Source of the DNA: CAJCIY01 sp964245825
Lineage (GTDB): Bacteria > Actinomycetota > Actinomycetes > Mycobacteriales > CAJCIY01
Length of the DNA stretch: 64,000 nt
Assembly (NCBI GenBank): GCA_964245825.1
Contig: CAXTNT010000004.1
Location: 124,001 to 188,000 of the forward strand
Direction: 5' to 3'
The notes under the pieces are model-generated. The model had not been told where the DNA came from and did not search any database. It saw only the letters and a list, made by a program, of their open reading frames with translations. Of the stretch, positions 53,401 to 61,667 are shown piece by piece. Positions within the stretch are counted from its first letter, which is position 1. The number at the start of each line of letters is the position of its first letter. A program made the position numbers and the translations under genes.

Positions 53401-54120
53401 TCAGTCCGGCACGTCGGCCAGGGTGGTGGGCGCCGAGGCTGTGCTCACGCCCGTCGTCACCGTGCGTACCGCGCCGGTGTGGTCGACCAGCAGCAAGGTG
53501 AGCTCGTCGCCCGTGGCGCCGTACGTGCCGAGCAGCCGTCTGCTCGCGTCGCTGTAGCCGACGACGCGCTCGTCGCCCGCCGCGTCGATGCCGCTGGCCC
53601 CGGCGCCGTTCGGCTCGACGACGTAGACCCGCAGGCCGGCGCGGAGGGCAAGGCCAGCCACCACGTCCACCGTGGCCGTGCAGTTGCAGGCCGTCGGAAC
53701 CAGCAGCAGCGCCGCCGGGGCGGTGAGGGTGCTCGCGTCGATCGTCGCGCCGTCCGGCTCGCGCAGCGACACCGACGGCAGCCGGCCGCCGGGACGGCCG
53801 GGCTCGGCGGTGGGGTCGGCAGCCCGCGGGGTGGGCGAGGTCGACGGCCTGGTCCGCGGTCCGAGCAGCACCAGCAGCGCGCCGAAGCCCGCCACCACGA
53901 GCAGCGCGACGACGACGACCGGCACGGACACGCCGTACGCCCGGAAGCGGTCGCCGCCGGTCAGCCGGTGCCAGCGGGCCCGCCGCCGGGCCGCCTGGCG
54001 TTCGCGGCGCAGTGCCAGCGCGTCGGCCGCCAACCCGGACGGGTCGTCCGGGATCACCAGGGTGTCCGGCCAGTCGGGCTGGTCCCCCTCGCCGGGCGCC
54101 GGCCCCCCGAGCTCGTTCAC
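53401..54120 (-). CDS. Membrane-anchored protein with thioredoxin-fold-like extracytoplasmic domain
   Basis: A 239-residue protein: ~65-residue charged cytoplasmic part with RRERQAARRRARWHR, one membrane helix (VPVVVVALLVVAGFGALLVLL), proline/threonine linker, and an outer domain GGRLPSVSLREPDGATIDAS with strands LLLVPTACNCTATVDVV and LRVYVVEPN that resembles a peroxiredoxin-like (AhpC/TlpA) fold. The CNC motif could be redox active but is not the canonical CxxC. GTG start overlaps the transglutaminase stop (GTGA), so it is the last gene of that operon. Function unknown. Confidence 0.72.
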   Translation of the reverse strand: MNELGGPAPGEGDQPDWPDTLVIPDDPSGLAADALALRRERQAARRRARWHRLTGGDRFRAYGVSVPVVVVALLVVAGFGALLVLLGPRTRPSTSPTPRAADPTAEPGRPGGRLPSVSLREPDGATIDASTLTAPAALLLVPTACNCTATVDVVAGLALRAGLRVYVVEPNGAGASGIDAAGDERVVGYSDASRRLLGTYGATGDELTLLLVDHTGAVRTVTTGVSTASAPTTLADVPD

Positions 54121-55097
54121 TGCTGCTGCTGTTGGGCGGACTGGTGCGTCGCGAGCGGGTCCGGGTCGGCCCGCAGCGGCCCGACCGAGCGGCCGGCGGC
54201 GACCGGCAGCGGTACGGCCGGGAACGGCGAGGACGGCGCGACCATCGTCACGGCGACCGCCAGCTTCTGGCCACCGCCCCCCACCAGCGTGCCGCGCACG
54301 GGTGCGACGTCGGTGTAGTCGCGGCCGACCGCAACGGTGACGTGCCGTTCGTCGGCGGGGCAGTCGTTCGTCGGGTCGTACGCCACCCAGCCGAGCCCCG
54401 GTACGTACGCCTCGACCCAGGCGTGGCTCTCCACCTCGAGCGGGGTGTCGGGCTCGGGGTCGCCGTGACCTGCGTAGAAGTAGCCCGAGACGTACCGGGC
54501 CGGGACGCCGAGGTCGCGCAGCGTCGCGATCATCAGGTGGGCGAAGTCCTGGCACACCCCGGTGCCTCGCTCGAGCAGGTCGTCGACGGTGGAGGACACG
54601 TATGAGGTTCCGCTCACGTAGGTGAAGCGGGCCCGCACCTCGTGGGCGATGCCGCGGACGAGGGCCAGCACCGACTCCGGCGCCACCACCTGGCGTACGT
54701 GCTGGGAGAACGTGGAGAGCGGCTCGCCGCCCGAGGAGAGCGGCGAGGCGTGCAGCCACTCGGCCTGCTCGTCGCGCAGCTCGGGGTCCTCCAGCTGGGC
54801 GAGGTCGCCGGCGCCGGTGTCGCCGTCGGTGGGCAGCCTGGCCCGCGGGTAGGTGACGACGCGGGACTCGCCGGTGATCGTCAGCTGGTCGTGCGGGGCG
54901 TTGACGTTGAACGCGTGCACCAGCGTGCCGAAGTGGTCGCGGTAGGTCGTGGTGCGCGCCCGCGGGTCCAGGGTCAGCGCGAAGGAGATGAGGTTCTGGC
55001 CCTCGTCGTTGCGCGGGGTCAGGCGCAGTTCGTTGAACGAGGCCCGCGCCGGCTTGGGGTACCGGAACATGGTCGTGTGCCGGATGGTCACCCTCAT
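54117..55097 (-). CDS. Transglutaminase-like cysteine protease family protein
   Basis: A 326-residue protein with the bacterial transglutaminase-like N-terminal beta domain (RVTIRHTTMFRYPKPARAS, LRLTPR) and the transglutaminase core with the triad Cys182 (GVCQDFAHL), His225 (ESHAWVEAY) and Asp241 (AYDPTND). No signal peptide, so cytoplasmic. Third gene of a conserved ATP-grasp/alpha-E/transglutaminase trio (Mycobacterium tuberculosis Rv2411c-Rv2410c-Rv2409c are homologous by arrangement). Expected to hydrolyse or form amide bonds on a peptide made by the trio. Confidence 0.9.
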   Translation of the reverse strand: MRVTIRHTTMFRYPKPARASFNELRLTPRNDEGQNLISFALTLDPRARTTTYRDHFGTLVHAFNVNAPHDQLTITGESRVVTYPRARLPTDGDTGAGDLAQLEDPELRDEQAEWLHASPLSSGGEPLSTFSQHVRQVVAPESVLALVRGIAHEVRARFTYVSGTSYVSSTVDDLLERGTGVCQDFAHLMIATLRDLGVPARYVSGYFYAGHGDPEPDTPLEVESHAWVEAYVPGLGWVAYDPTNDCPADERHVTVAVGRDYTDVAPVRGTLVGGGGQKLAVAVTMVAPSSPFPAVPLPVAAGRSVGPLRADPDPLATHQSAQQQQQ

Positions 55098-56005
55098 GCC
55101 GAGGCACCCCGGGCGAAGGGCTGCTCGACGAGCGCGGTGTGCACGTCGAGGCAGCGGCTGGCCAGTCGGGTGGTGAACACGACGATCCCCTCGGCGAGCA
55201 CCTCGTCGGCCTCCCGGAACTCCAGCTGGGCGCGGAGCCGCCCGACCGTGCGGCGGGCGGTGTCACCGTACGTCTCGTCGGTCACGCGGCCGGCCGCGCC
55301 GTCGAGGTGCCGGACGGCGTAGAGGGCTGAGCGCGGGAAGTTCCGGTCGAGCAGCAGGAACTCGACCGCGCGGCGCTGGTCGACGCCCGCGCGGTGGGTC
55401 GAGCGGAACGCCTCGACCGCCCCGAAGCACCGCAGCAGCACCGTCCAGCCGTACGCCTCGGCGAAGCCGGTCGACCCGGTGAGCAGCGGGGCCCGCACCG
55501 CGAGCACCCGCAGGCCGAAGACCAGGCGCTCGAGGTGGCGGCCGAGCTGGAACCAGTCCCAGCTCTCGCCCCGCAGCATCGACCCGTCCGCGACCCCGGT
55601 GAGCTGGTACGCGCGCGCCTTCATCGCGGTCAGGAGCGCGTGCGCGCCGCTGCCGGCGAGGTCCTCGGCGCCGGAGGCCGCGAGCTGCAGGTGCCAGCCG
55701 TTCAGCGCCTCCCACATCTCGTTCGGCAGCGCCTCGCGGATGGTGCGGGCGTTCTCCCGGGCGGCGCGGACGCTGGAGGAGATCGACTCCGGCACGTACC
55801 GGTCCAGGCAGTACGACGTGAGCACGGCGGTGCGACTGCCGTGCACCTCGACCCCGCCCAGCACCGCGGCGAGCTGCGACTGGGAGCCGAGGTCGCTGCC
55901 CTCCAGGGCGGCGCGCTGGGCGATGTCGAGCAACCGGGCGGTGTCCTCGGCCCGTTCCACGTACCGGCCGATCCAGTAGAGGGACTCGGCGATCCGCGAC
56001 AGCAT
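55094..56005 (-). CDS. Alpha-E domain protein
   Basis: A 303-residue all-helical protein opening MLSRIAESLYWIGRYVERAED, the hallmark of the alpha-E family, with further conserved FPRSALYAVRHLD near the C-terminus. Always paired with circularly permuted ATP-grasp and transglutaminase-like proteins; the role is unproven, probably a scaffold or partner of the ligase. Overlaps both neighbours by ATGA. Confidence 0.92.
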   Translation of the reverse strand: MLSRIAESLYWIGRYVERAEDTARLLDIAQRAALEGSDLGSQSQLAAVLGGVEVHGSRTAVLTSYCLDRYVPESISSSVRAARENARTIREALPNEMWEALNGWHLQLAASGAEDLAGSGAHALLTAMKARAYQLTGVADGSMLRGESWDWFQLGRHLERLVFGLRVLAVRAPLLTGSTGFAEAYGWTVLLRCFGAVEAFRSTHRAGVDQRRAVEFLLLDRNFPRSALYAVRHLDGAAGRVTDETYGDTARRTVGRLRAQLEFREADEVLAEGIVVFTTRLASRCLDVHTALVEQPFARGASA

Positions 56006-57537
56006 CAGCCGCCACCCTCGAGCACCCAGGTGTCCTTGCTGCCGCCGCCCTGACTGGAGTTGACCACCAGCGAGCCCTCCGGCAGGGCCACCCGGGTCAG
56101 GCCGCCCGGCACGATCGTCACCTGGTCGTCGGCGCCCATCAGCACGAACGGGCGCAGGTCGCAGTGCCGGGGCCGGAACCCGCCGTCCACCAGGGTCGGG
56201 TGCACCGAGAAGGTGATGGTGTCCTGGGCGATGTACGCGCGCGGCTTGGCCAGCAGTCGGCGCCGGCAGTCGGCCAGCTCGCGGGCGGTCGCGGTGGGCC
56301 CGATGGTCATGCCGTAACCGCCCGAGTCGCTGGTCGTCTTCACGACCATCTCGTCGAGGTGGTCGAGCACGTGCCCGAGCTGGTCCGGGTCGCCGCACAG
56401 GTACGTCGGCACCTGGCCGAGTTTCATCTGCTCGCCGAGGTAGTACTCGATCAGCCGCGGCACGTAGGCGAAGACCGCCTTGTCGTCGGCGATCCCCGTC
56501 CCCACGGCGTTGGCGATCGCGACGTTGCCGGCCCGAGCGGCCACCAGCAGGCCGGTGACGCCGAGCACCGAGTCGGCCCGGAAGTTCAACGGGTCCAGGT
56601 AGTCGTCGTCGACGCGGCGGTAGACGACGTCGACCCGACGCCGGCCACGGGTGGTCTTCATGTAGACCACCGCGTCGTCCACGAACAGGTCGTTGCCCTC
56701 GACGATCTCCACGCCCATCTGCCGAGCCAGGAACGTGTGCTCGAAGTAGGCGCTGTTGAACGCACCCGGGGTGAGCACGACGATGGTCGGGTCCGAGTCG
56801 CCCCGCGGCGCGATCGACCGCAGGACGTCGAGCAGCGCCTGCGGGTAGGCGTCGACCGGCTGGACGGGGTGCCGCGCGAAGAGCTCGGGGAAGCCGCGCA
56901 CCATCGAGGCCCGGTTCTCGAGCATGTACGACACCCCGCTGGGGGTGCGGCAGTTGTCCTCGAGCACCAGCCAGCTGCCGTCGGTGTCGCGGATCAGGTC
57001 GGTGCCCGAGACGTGTGTGTAGATGCCCTGAGGCACCGCCAGACCAGTCGCCTGTCGGGTGAAGTACTTGCCGGTCATCACCAGCTCGTTCGGGATGATC
57101 CCGTCGTGCAGCGCCTCGCGCGCGGAGTAGACGTCGGCGAGGAACGCGTTCAGCGCGCGCACCCGCTGGGCCAGGCCGGTGGTCATCTGCTCCCAGTCGC
57201 GGGCCTCGACCAGCCGTGGGACCAGGTCCAACGGGAAGGTCCGCTCCACGTCGTTGGCTCCCGGGTCGCCGGAGGCCGTGTACGTGGTGAAGGTGATGCC
57301 CTGCGTCCGCAGCGAGAGGTCGATGCCCTCGGTCGTCCCCGTCAGCTGCGCGGGGGTCATCGAAGCCAGCAGCGACACCACCCGGCGGTAGACGGGGCGG
57401 ACCCGGCCGTCGGCGTCGAAGCACTCGTCGTAGGCCGGGCCGACGCCGGGGTAGCCGCCGAACCGGCCACCGGCCTCGACCCCGCGACCGGCGCCGGTGG
57501 GAGCGGGCAGCCCGGCGGGCTGGGGCGGGGCAGCCAT
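56005..57537 (-). CDS. Circularly permuted type-2 ATP-grasp protein
   Basis: A 510-residue ATP-grasp ligase-like protein. Characteristic blocks: FPLDLVPRLVEARDWEQM, GTDLIRDTDGSWLVLEDNCRTPSGVSYMLENR, VVLTPGAFNSAYFEH, GNDLFVDDAVVYMKTT and VVKTTSDSGGYGM, the last one holding the metal- and ATP-binding residues. The ATP-grasp halves are swapped relative to normal ligases. Families of this type are predicted to join amino acids or peptides. First gene of the four-gene operon; a minus-strand CATACT lies seven bases before the ATG. Confidence 0.93.
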   Translation of the reverse strand: MAAPPQPAGLPAPTGAGRGVEAGGRFGGYPGVGPAYDECFDADGRVRPVYRRVVSLLASMTPAQLTGTTEGIDLSLRTQGITFTTYTASGDPGANDVERTFPLDLVPRLVEARDWEQMTTGLAQRVRALNAFLADVYSAREALHDGIIPNELVMTGKYFTRQATGLAVPQGIYTHVSGTDLIRDTDGSWLVLEDNCRTPSGVSYMLENRASMVRGFPELFARHPVQPVDAYPQALLDVLRSIAPRGDSDPTIVVLTPGAFNSAYFEHTFLARQMGVEIVEGNDLFVDDAVVYMKTTRGRRRVDVVYRRVDDDYLDPLNFRADSVLGVTGLLVAARAGNVAIANAVGTGIADDKAVFAYVPRLIEYYLGEQMKLGQVPTYLCGDPDQLGHVLDHLDEMVVKTTSDSGGYGMTIGPTATARELADCRRRLLAKPRAYIAQDTITFSVHPTLVDGGFRPRHCDLRPFVLMGADDQVTIVPGGLTRVALPEGSLVVNSSQGGGSKDTWVLEGGG

Positions 57538-57544
57538 GCCGCAA

Positions 57545-57550
57545 AGTATG
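57545..57550 (-). promoter_or_regulatory. -10 box candidate for leaderless ATP-grasp operon
   Basis: CATACT on the minus strand, seven bases before the ATG at 57537. It keeps the A2 and T6 of the -10 consensus but lacks the first T. Confidence 0.35.
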
Positions 57551-57656
57551 GCGCCCCCCCGTGCGCGCGGTCGCGGCCCCCGCTCCAGCGCGAAATCCCC
57601 GTTCTGTCAAGGCCGATCGTGTGGTGTCGCCGACCGGCAGCGGCGGGTACGCCCAC

Positions 57657-57685
57657 CTGACCTGGGCGGATGCCGGTGTTACCCT
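57657..57685 (+). promoter_or_regulatory. carD promoter
   Basis: CTGACC (57657-57662) and TACCCT (57680-57685) are spaced by 17 bases, close to the housekeeping consensus, with the start codon 26 bases further on and an AGAAGGG between. Confidence 0.45.
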
Positions 57686-57711
57686 GGAGTCCAGCAGAAG
57701 GGTTACCCCAC

Positions 57712-58194
57712 ATGACGTTCGCAGTCGGCGAGACGGTCGTCTACCCGCACCACGGTGCGGCGCTCATCGAGAAGATCGAGAGCCGGACCGTGCGTGGCGA
57801 GGAGAAGACCTACCTGGTCCTGCGGGTCGCCCAAGGCGACCTGACCGTAATGGTGCCGGCCGACAACGCCGACCTGGTCGGCGTCCGCGACGTGGTGGGC
57901 CAGGAAGGTCTCGACCGGGTGTTCTCGGTGCTGCGCGCGCCGCACACCGAGGAGCCGACCAACTGGTCGCGGCGGTACAAGGCCAACCGCGACAAGCTCG
58001 CGTCGGGCGACGTCAACAAGGTCGCCGAAGTCGTCCGCGACCTGTGGCGGAGAGACAAGGAGCGCGGCCTGTCCGCCGGCGAGAAGCGCATGCTGGCGCA
58101 GGCCCGGCAGATCCTGGTCAGCGAGCTCGCCCTCGCCGAGGGCACCAACGAGGACAAGGCCGAGGTCCTGCTCGACGAGGTCCTGGCCTCCTAG
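57712..58194 (+). CDS. carD: RNA polymerase-binding transcription factor CarD
   Basis: A 160-residue global regulator that binds the RNA polymerase beta subunit and stabilises open complexes, notably at rRNA promoters. N-terminal CarD_TRCF RNAP-interaction domain (FAVGETVVYPHHGAALIEKIE) and a C-terminal helical DNA-binding domain (WSRRYKANRDKLASGDV). ATG 57712 gives the family start; AGAAGGG precedes it. The order carD-ispD-ispF is conserved in actinobacteria. Confidence 0.96.
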   Translation: MTFAVGETVVYPHHGAALIEKIESRTVRGEEKTYLVLRVAQGDLTVMVPADNADLVGVRDVVGQEGLDRVFSVLRAPHTEEPTNWSRRYKANRDKLASGDVNKVAEVVRDLWRRDKERGLSAGEKRMLAQARQILVSELALAEGTNEDKAEVLLDEVLAS

Positions 58195-58214
58195 CCGCCC
58201 GCAACCGCCGGCCG

Positions 58215-58853
58215 GTGAGTGGTCTCGTCGCGGGGCTCGTCCCTGCTGCCGGTCTGGGTCTGCGCCTCGGCGGCGGGGCGCCCAAGGCGTGGCGCCTGTT
58301 GGGTGGACGCCCGATGGTCGCGTACGCGGTCGAGATGCTCGACGAGGTCTGTGACCTGGTCGTGGTCGCCGCTCCCCCCGGGCTCACCGTCTCCGGCGCG
58401 TGCGTCGTGGCGGGTGGGGCCAGCCGCTCGGCGTCGGTCCGCGCGATGCTCGCGGCGCTGCCCGCCGAGGTGACCACCGTGCTCGTGCACGACGCCGCCC
58501 GTCCGCTCGCCCCCGTGGAGATCGCGCGCCGGGTGCTGGCCGCGCTGGCGTCGGGGGAGCGGGCCGTCGTGCCGGTGCTGCCCGTCGCCGACACCGTCAA
58601 GCTGGTGGACGGGCGGGGGTACGTCCGGGAGACGCCCGACCGGGCCGCGCTGCGGGCCGTGCAGACGCCCCAGGGCTTCGTCCGCTCGGTGCTGGTCGAC
58701 GCGCACGCGGCCGGCGGCGACGCCACCGACGACGCCGCCCTGGTGGAGGCGCTGGGCGTCCCGGTGCTGACCGTGTCCGGGGACCCCGCCGCCCGCAAGA
58801 TCACCACCCCCGCGGACCTCGCCGCCGCCGAGCAGTCGGCGCCCGCCCGGTGA
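58215..58853 (+). CDS. ispD: 2-C-methyl-D-erythritol 4-phosphate cytidylyltransferase
   Basis: A 212-residue MEP-pathway enzyme making CDP-methylerythritol. GLVPAAGLGLRLGGGAPKAW carries the nucleotide-binding loop, VLVHDAARPL the signature, and TPQGF a conserved substrate motif. GTG start follows carD by 20 bases. Overlaps ispF by GTGA. Confidence 0.95.
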   Translation: MSGLVAGLVPAAGLGLRLGGGAPKAWRLLGGRPMVAYAVEMLDEVCDLVVVAAPPGLTVSGACVVAGGASRSASVRAMLAALPAEVTTVLVHDAARPLAPVEIARRVLAALASGERAVVPVLPVADTVKLVDGRGYVRETPDRAALRAVQTPQGFVRSVLVDAHAAGGDATDDAALVEALGVPVLTVSGDPAARKITTPADLAAAEQSAPAR

Positions 58854-59323
58854 GGGTCGGCGTCGGGGTGGACGTACACCCGATCGAGGCCGGCCGGGCA
58901 TGCTGGCTGGCGGGTCTGCGCTTCGACGACGCCGACGGCTGCGCCGGGCATTCCGACGGCGACGTGGCCGCGCATGCACTCTGCGACGCCCTGCTGTCGG
59001 CGGCCGGGCTGGGCGACCTCGGGGCCGTGGTCGGCACCGAGCGCCCGGAGTGGGCCGGCGCCTCCGGCGCGGCGCTGCTCGAGGAGGTCGGCCGGCTCGT
59101 CGGTGCGGCCGGGTGGCGGGTGGGCAACGTCGCGGTCCAGGTGCTGACCAATGAACCGCGGCTCGGCCCGCGCCGGGGCGAGGCCGAGGCCGCGCTGTCC
59201 GCGGCGCTCGGGGGGGCCCCGGTGTCGGTCGCCGCGACGACCACCGACGGACTCGGGCTCACCGGGCGGGGCGAAGGGCGAGCCGCCTTCGCCACCGCGC
59301 TGCTGCTCGGCGCGGCAGACTGA
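58850..59323 (+). CDS. ispF: 2-C-methyl-D-erythritol 2,4-cyclodiphosphate synthase
   Basis: A 157-residue MEP-pathway enzyme. The metal and active-site motif VGVDVHPI (Asp8, His10), SDGDVAAHALCDALLSAAGLGDLG and TTTDGLGLTGRGEG are present. GTG start overlaps ispD. Together with IspD it supplies isoprenoid precursors. Confidence 0.96.
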   Translation: MRVGVGVDVHPIEAGRACWLAGLRFDDADGCAGHSDGDVAAHALCDALLSAAGLGDLGAVVGTERPEWAGASGAALLEEVGRLVGAAGWRVGNVAVQVLTNEPRLGPRRGEAEAALSAALGGAPVSVAATTTDGLGLTGRGEGRAAFATALLLGAAD

Positions 59324-59327
59324 CGCG

Positions 59328-60578
59328 GTGGACCCGCTCCTCGACAGCCTGCTCGCCGCCGTCGCCGCCCGCCCCGACGACGTCCCGCTGCGGCTGCACG
59401 TGGCCGGGCTGCTGCTCGACGGCGGCCATCCCGAGCAGGCGCTCACCCACGTCTCGGCCGTACTGGCCGCCACCCCGACCGACGCCGCGGCGCTCGACCT
59501 GCTGCGCCGGGTCAGCGCGGCCCTGGGCGGCGGTGCGCCGGGGCCTGCCGCGGCCGGGTCTGCTGGGTCCGGGCCTGGTGCGGTCGAGGTCACGCCGCCG
59601 GGCACCGCGCCGGGAGCCGGATTCGACTGGGCGGCGGCCGAGAGCGAGGTCGGCGACATCATCGAGCCCGCGTTCGTCGGTGGTCAGGTCGCCGATGGCG
59701 GCGCGTACGACGTCGAACGGCCTGGTCTGCGGCTCGCCGACGTCGGCGGCATGCGCGAGGTCAAGGAGCGCATCGAGGTGGCCTTCCTGACGCCGCTCCG
59801 CAACCCGGACCTGCGCAAGCTGTACGGCAAGAGCCTGCGCGGGGGGTTGCTGCTGTACGGGCCGCCCGGCTGCGGCAAGACCTTCCTGGCGCGGGCGCTC
59901 GCCGGCGAGCTCGGCGCGCACCTGCTGTCGATCGGTCTGGCCGACGTGCTGGACATGTACATCGGGCAGTCGGAGCGCAATCTGCACGAGGTCTTCGAGA
60001 CCGCCCGGCGGGTCGCGCCGTGTGTGCTGTTCCTGGACGAGATCGACGCCCTGGGCCAGAAGCGCAGCCAGACCCGCGGGTCGGCGATGCGCGGGGCGGT
60101 CAACCAGCTGCTCACCGAGATGGACGACGTGCATGCCCGCAACGAGGGGGTGTTCGTCCTCGCTGCGACCAATCACCCGTGGGACGTGGACACCGCGCTG
60201 CGGCGCCCCGGCCGGCTCGACCGCACCGTCTTCGTCGCGCCGCCCGACCGCGAGGCCCGGGCGGCGATCCTGACCGTCCACCTGCGGGACCGGCTGGTCG
60301 CCGGGATCGACGTCGGGGCGCTGGCCGCCGCGACCGAGGGCTTCTCGGGGGCCGATCTCGCGCACGTCTGCGAGACCGCCGCCGAGCGGGCCATCGCCGA
60401 GTCAGTGCGCCGGGGCGAGGCGCAGCCCATCGGGATGGCCGACCTGCAGGCCGCGCTGCCGGAGGTACGGCCCTCGACCGGTCCGTGGTTCGACATCGCC
60501 CGCAACGTCGCCGAGTTCGGCAACGAGGGCGGTGCCTACGACGAGCTGGCCGCGTACCTGCGCAAACGGCGTCGATGA
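59328..60578 (+). CDS. AAA+ ATPase with N-terminal TPR-like region
   Basis: A 416-residue protein. Residues 1-65 look like a TPR-type helical repeat (VPLRLHVAGLLLDGGHPEQAL); an A/G/P linker follows; then a classic-clade (Cdc48/Vps4-like) AAA+ domain with Walker A GPPGCGKT (178-185), Walker B LFLDEID (234-240), sensor-1 Asn282 and the arginine-finger region RRPGRLDR (~292-299). One AAA domain only. GTG start four bases after the ispF stop. Overlaps a TPR membrane protein gene by ATGA, so the two probably form a complex. Role unknown. Confidence 0.85.
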   Translation: MDPLLDSLLAAVAARPDDVPLRLHVAGLLLDGGHPEQALTHVSAVLAATPTDAAALDLLRRVSAALGGGAPGPAAAGSAGSGPGAVEVTPPGTAPGAGFDWAAAESEVGDIIEPAFVGGQVADGGAYDVERPGLRLADVGGMREVKERIEVAFLTPLRNPDLRKLYGKSLRGGLLLYGPPGCGKTFLARALAGELGAHLLSIGLADVLDMYIGQSERNLHEVFETARRVAPCVLFLDEIDALGQKRSQTRGSAMRGAVNQLLTEMDDVHARNEGVFVLAATNHPWDVDTALRRPGRLDRTVFVAPPDREARAAILTVHLRDRLVAGIDVGALAAATEGFSGADLAHVCETAAERAIAESVRRGEAQPIGMADLQAALPEVRPSTGPWFDIARNVAEFGNEGGAYDELAAYLRKRRR

Positions 60579-61645
60579 CCGCGGCGCCGGCCGGTCAGTC
60601 AGGTTCGGTGCAGCGGGTCCGGTTGCTGCTCGAGGCGCGGCGCTGGGACGAGGCCGTGGCCGCGCTCGGCCCGGTGCTCGCCGCCGCGCCGGGTGAGGCC
60701 GAGCCGTACTGCCTGCTTGCGCAGGCCCACCTCGGCGCGCGGCGGCCGCCCGACGCGGCGGCCGCGGCCGGCCAGGCCCTCGCGGTCGAGCCGGCTTCGA
60801 CCTGGGCGCATCGGCTGTACGCCCTGGCGCTGCACAACGCGGGTCAGGACGCCCCGGCGCTCGCCTCCGCGCGCTGGCTGACCTCGGTCGAGCCAGACGA
60901 GTGGCGGTCCTGGTGGGTGCTGTCGGTCGTGGCCCGCGGCCTCGGCCTGCAGGCACAGCCGGAGGCCCTGGCGGCGGCCACGCGTGCGGTCGCGCTCGCC
61001 CCCGACAACGCCGACACGCACGACGCACTCGCCTCGACGCTGCTGGCGGCCGGCCGCCTCGACGATGCCGAGGCCAGCTTCCGCCGGGCGCTGGCGATCA
61101 ACCCGGCCGACCCGTTCGCGCACAACGGGCTCGGACAGCTGGCGCTGCGCCGACGGGACCCGGCCGCGGCGGCGGTGGGGTTCCGCCGGGCGCTGTCGGC
61201 CGACCCGCGCGAGTCCGCCGCCCGGCACAACCTGCAGGTGGCGTTGCAGCAGGCCGCGCGGCCGCTCGCGCTGACGATCTGGGTCTGCGCGCTGGCCCTG
61301 CGGTTCGTCACCGACTCGCGCCTGAGCGACACGACCGTCCGGCTGGCCGCGGCGGTCGCCGCCCTCGTCGCCACCGGGACGCTGGTGCGGGCGGTACGCC
61401 GGTTTCTGGCCCGGCTCGACCCCTCGCTGCGGGGCTTCTACCGGCGACTGGTGCTCGAGGACCGCCGGCTCGGCGCCGGGGTCGCCCTGCACCTGGTCGC
61501 GGTGTTGACGATCTACCTCGTCATCGTGCTGCCGCGGGCGGCGGACGACGGCCTGTGGGGGGTCGCCGTGCTGGCGGTCCTGCTCGGCCGCGTGCTGTTC
61601 TTCCGCGGCGGCTGGCGCAGGCGCGGCGTCCGGCGGCGGAGCTGA
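60575..61645 (+). CDS. TPR-repeat membrane protein
   Basis: A 356-residue protein with about six TPR-like units in residues 10-220 (for example DDAEASFRRALAINPADPFAHNGLGQLALRR) and three or four hydrophobic helices in the C-terminal third, ending basic RRRGVRRRS. Thus the TPR domain is cytoplasmic and anchored by its C-terminus. Partner of the preceding AAA+ ATPase by overlap. Function unknown; remodelling of membrane complexes is only a guess. Confidence 0.85.
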   Translation: MTAAPAGQSGSVQRVRLLLEARRWDEAVAALGPVLAAAPGEAEPYCLLAQAHLGARRPPDAAAAAGQALAVEPASTWAHRLYALALHNAGQDAPALASARWLTSVEPDEWRSWWVLSVVARGLGLQAQPEALAAATRAVALAPDNADTHDALASTLLAAGRLDDAEASFRRALAINPADPFAHNGLGQLALRRRDPAAAAVGFRRALSADPRESAARHNLQVALQQAARPLALTIWVCALALRFVTDSRLSDTTVRLAAAVAALVATGTLVRAVRRFLARLDPSLRGFYRRLVLEDRRLGAGVALHLVAVLTIYLVIVLPRAADDGLWGVAVLAVLLGRVLFFRGGWRRRGVRRRS

Positions 61646-61655
61646 GCCCGGCCCG

Positions 61656-61661
61656 TACGCT
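61656..61661 (+). promoter_or_regulatory. -10 box for leaderless rlmB transcript
   Basis: TACGCT followed by six bases and the ATG at 61668. Confidence 0.5.
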
Positions 61662-61667
61662 GGCCCG

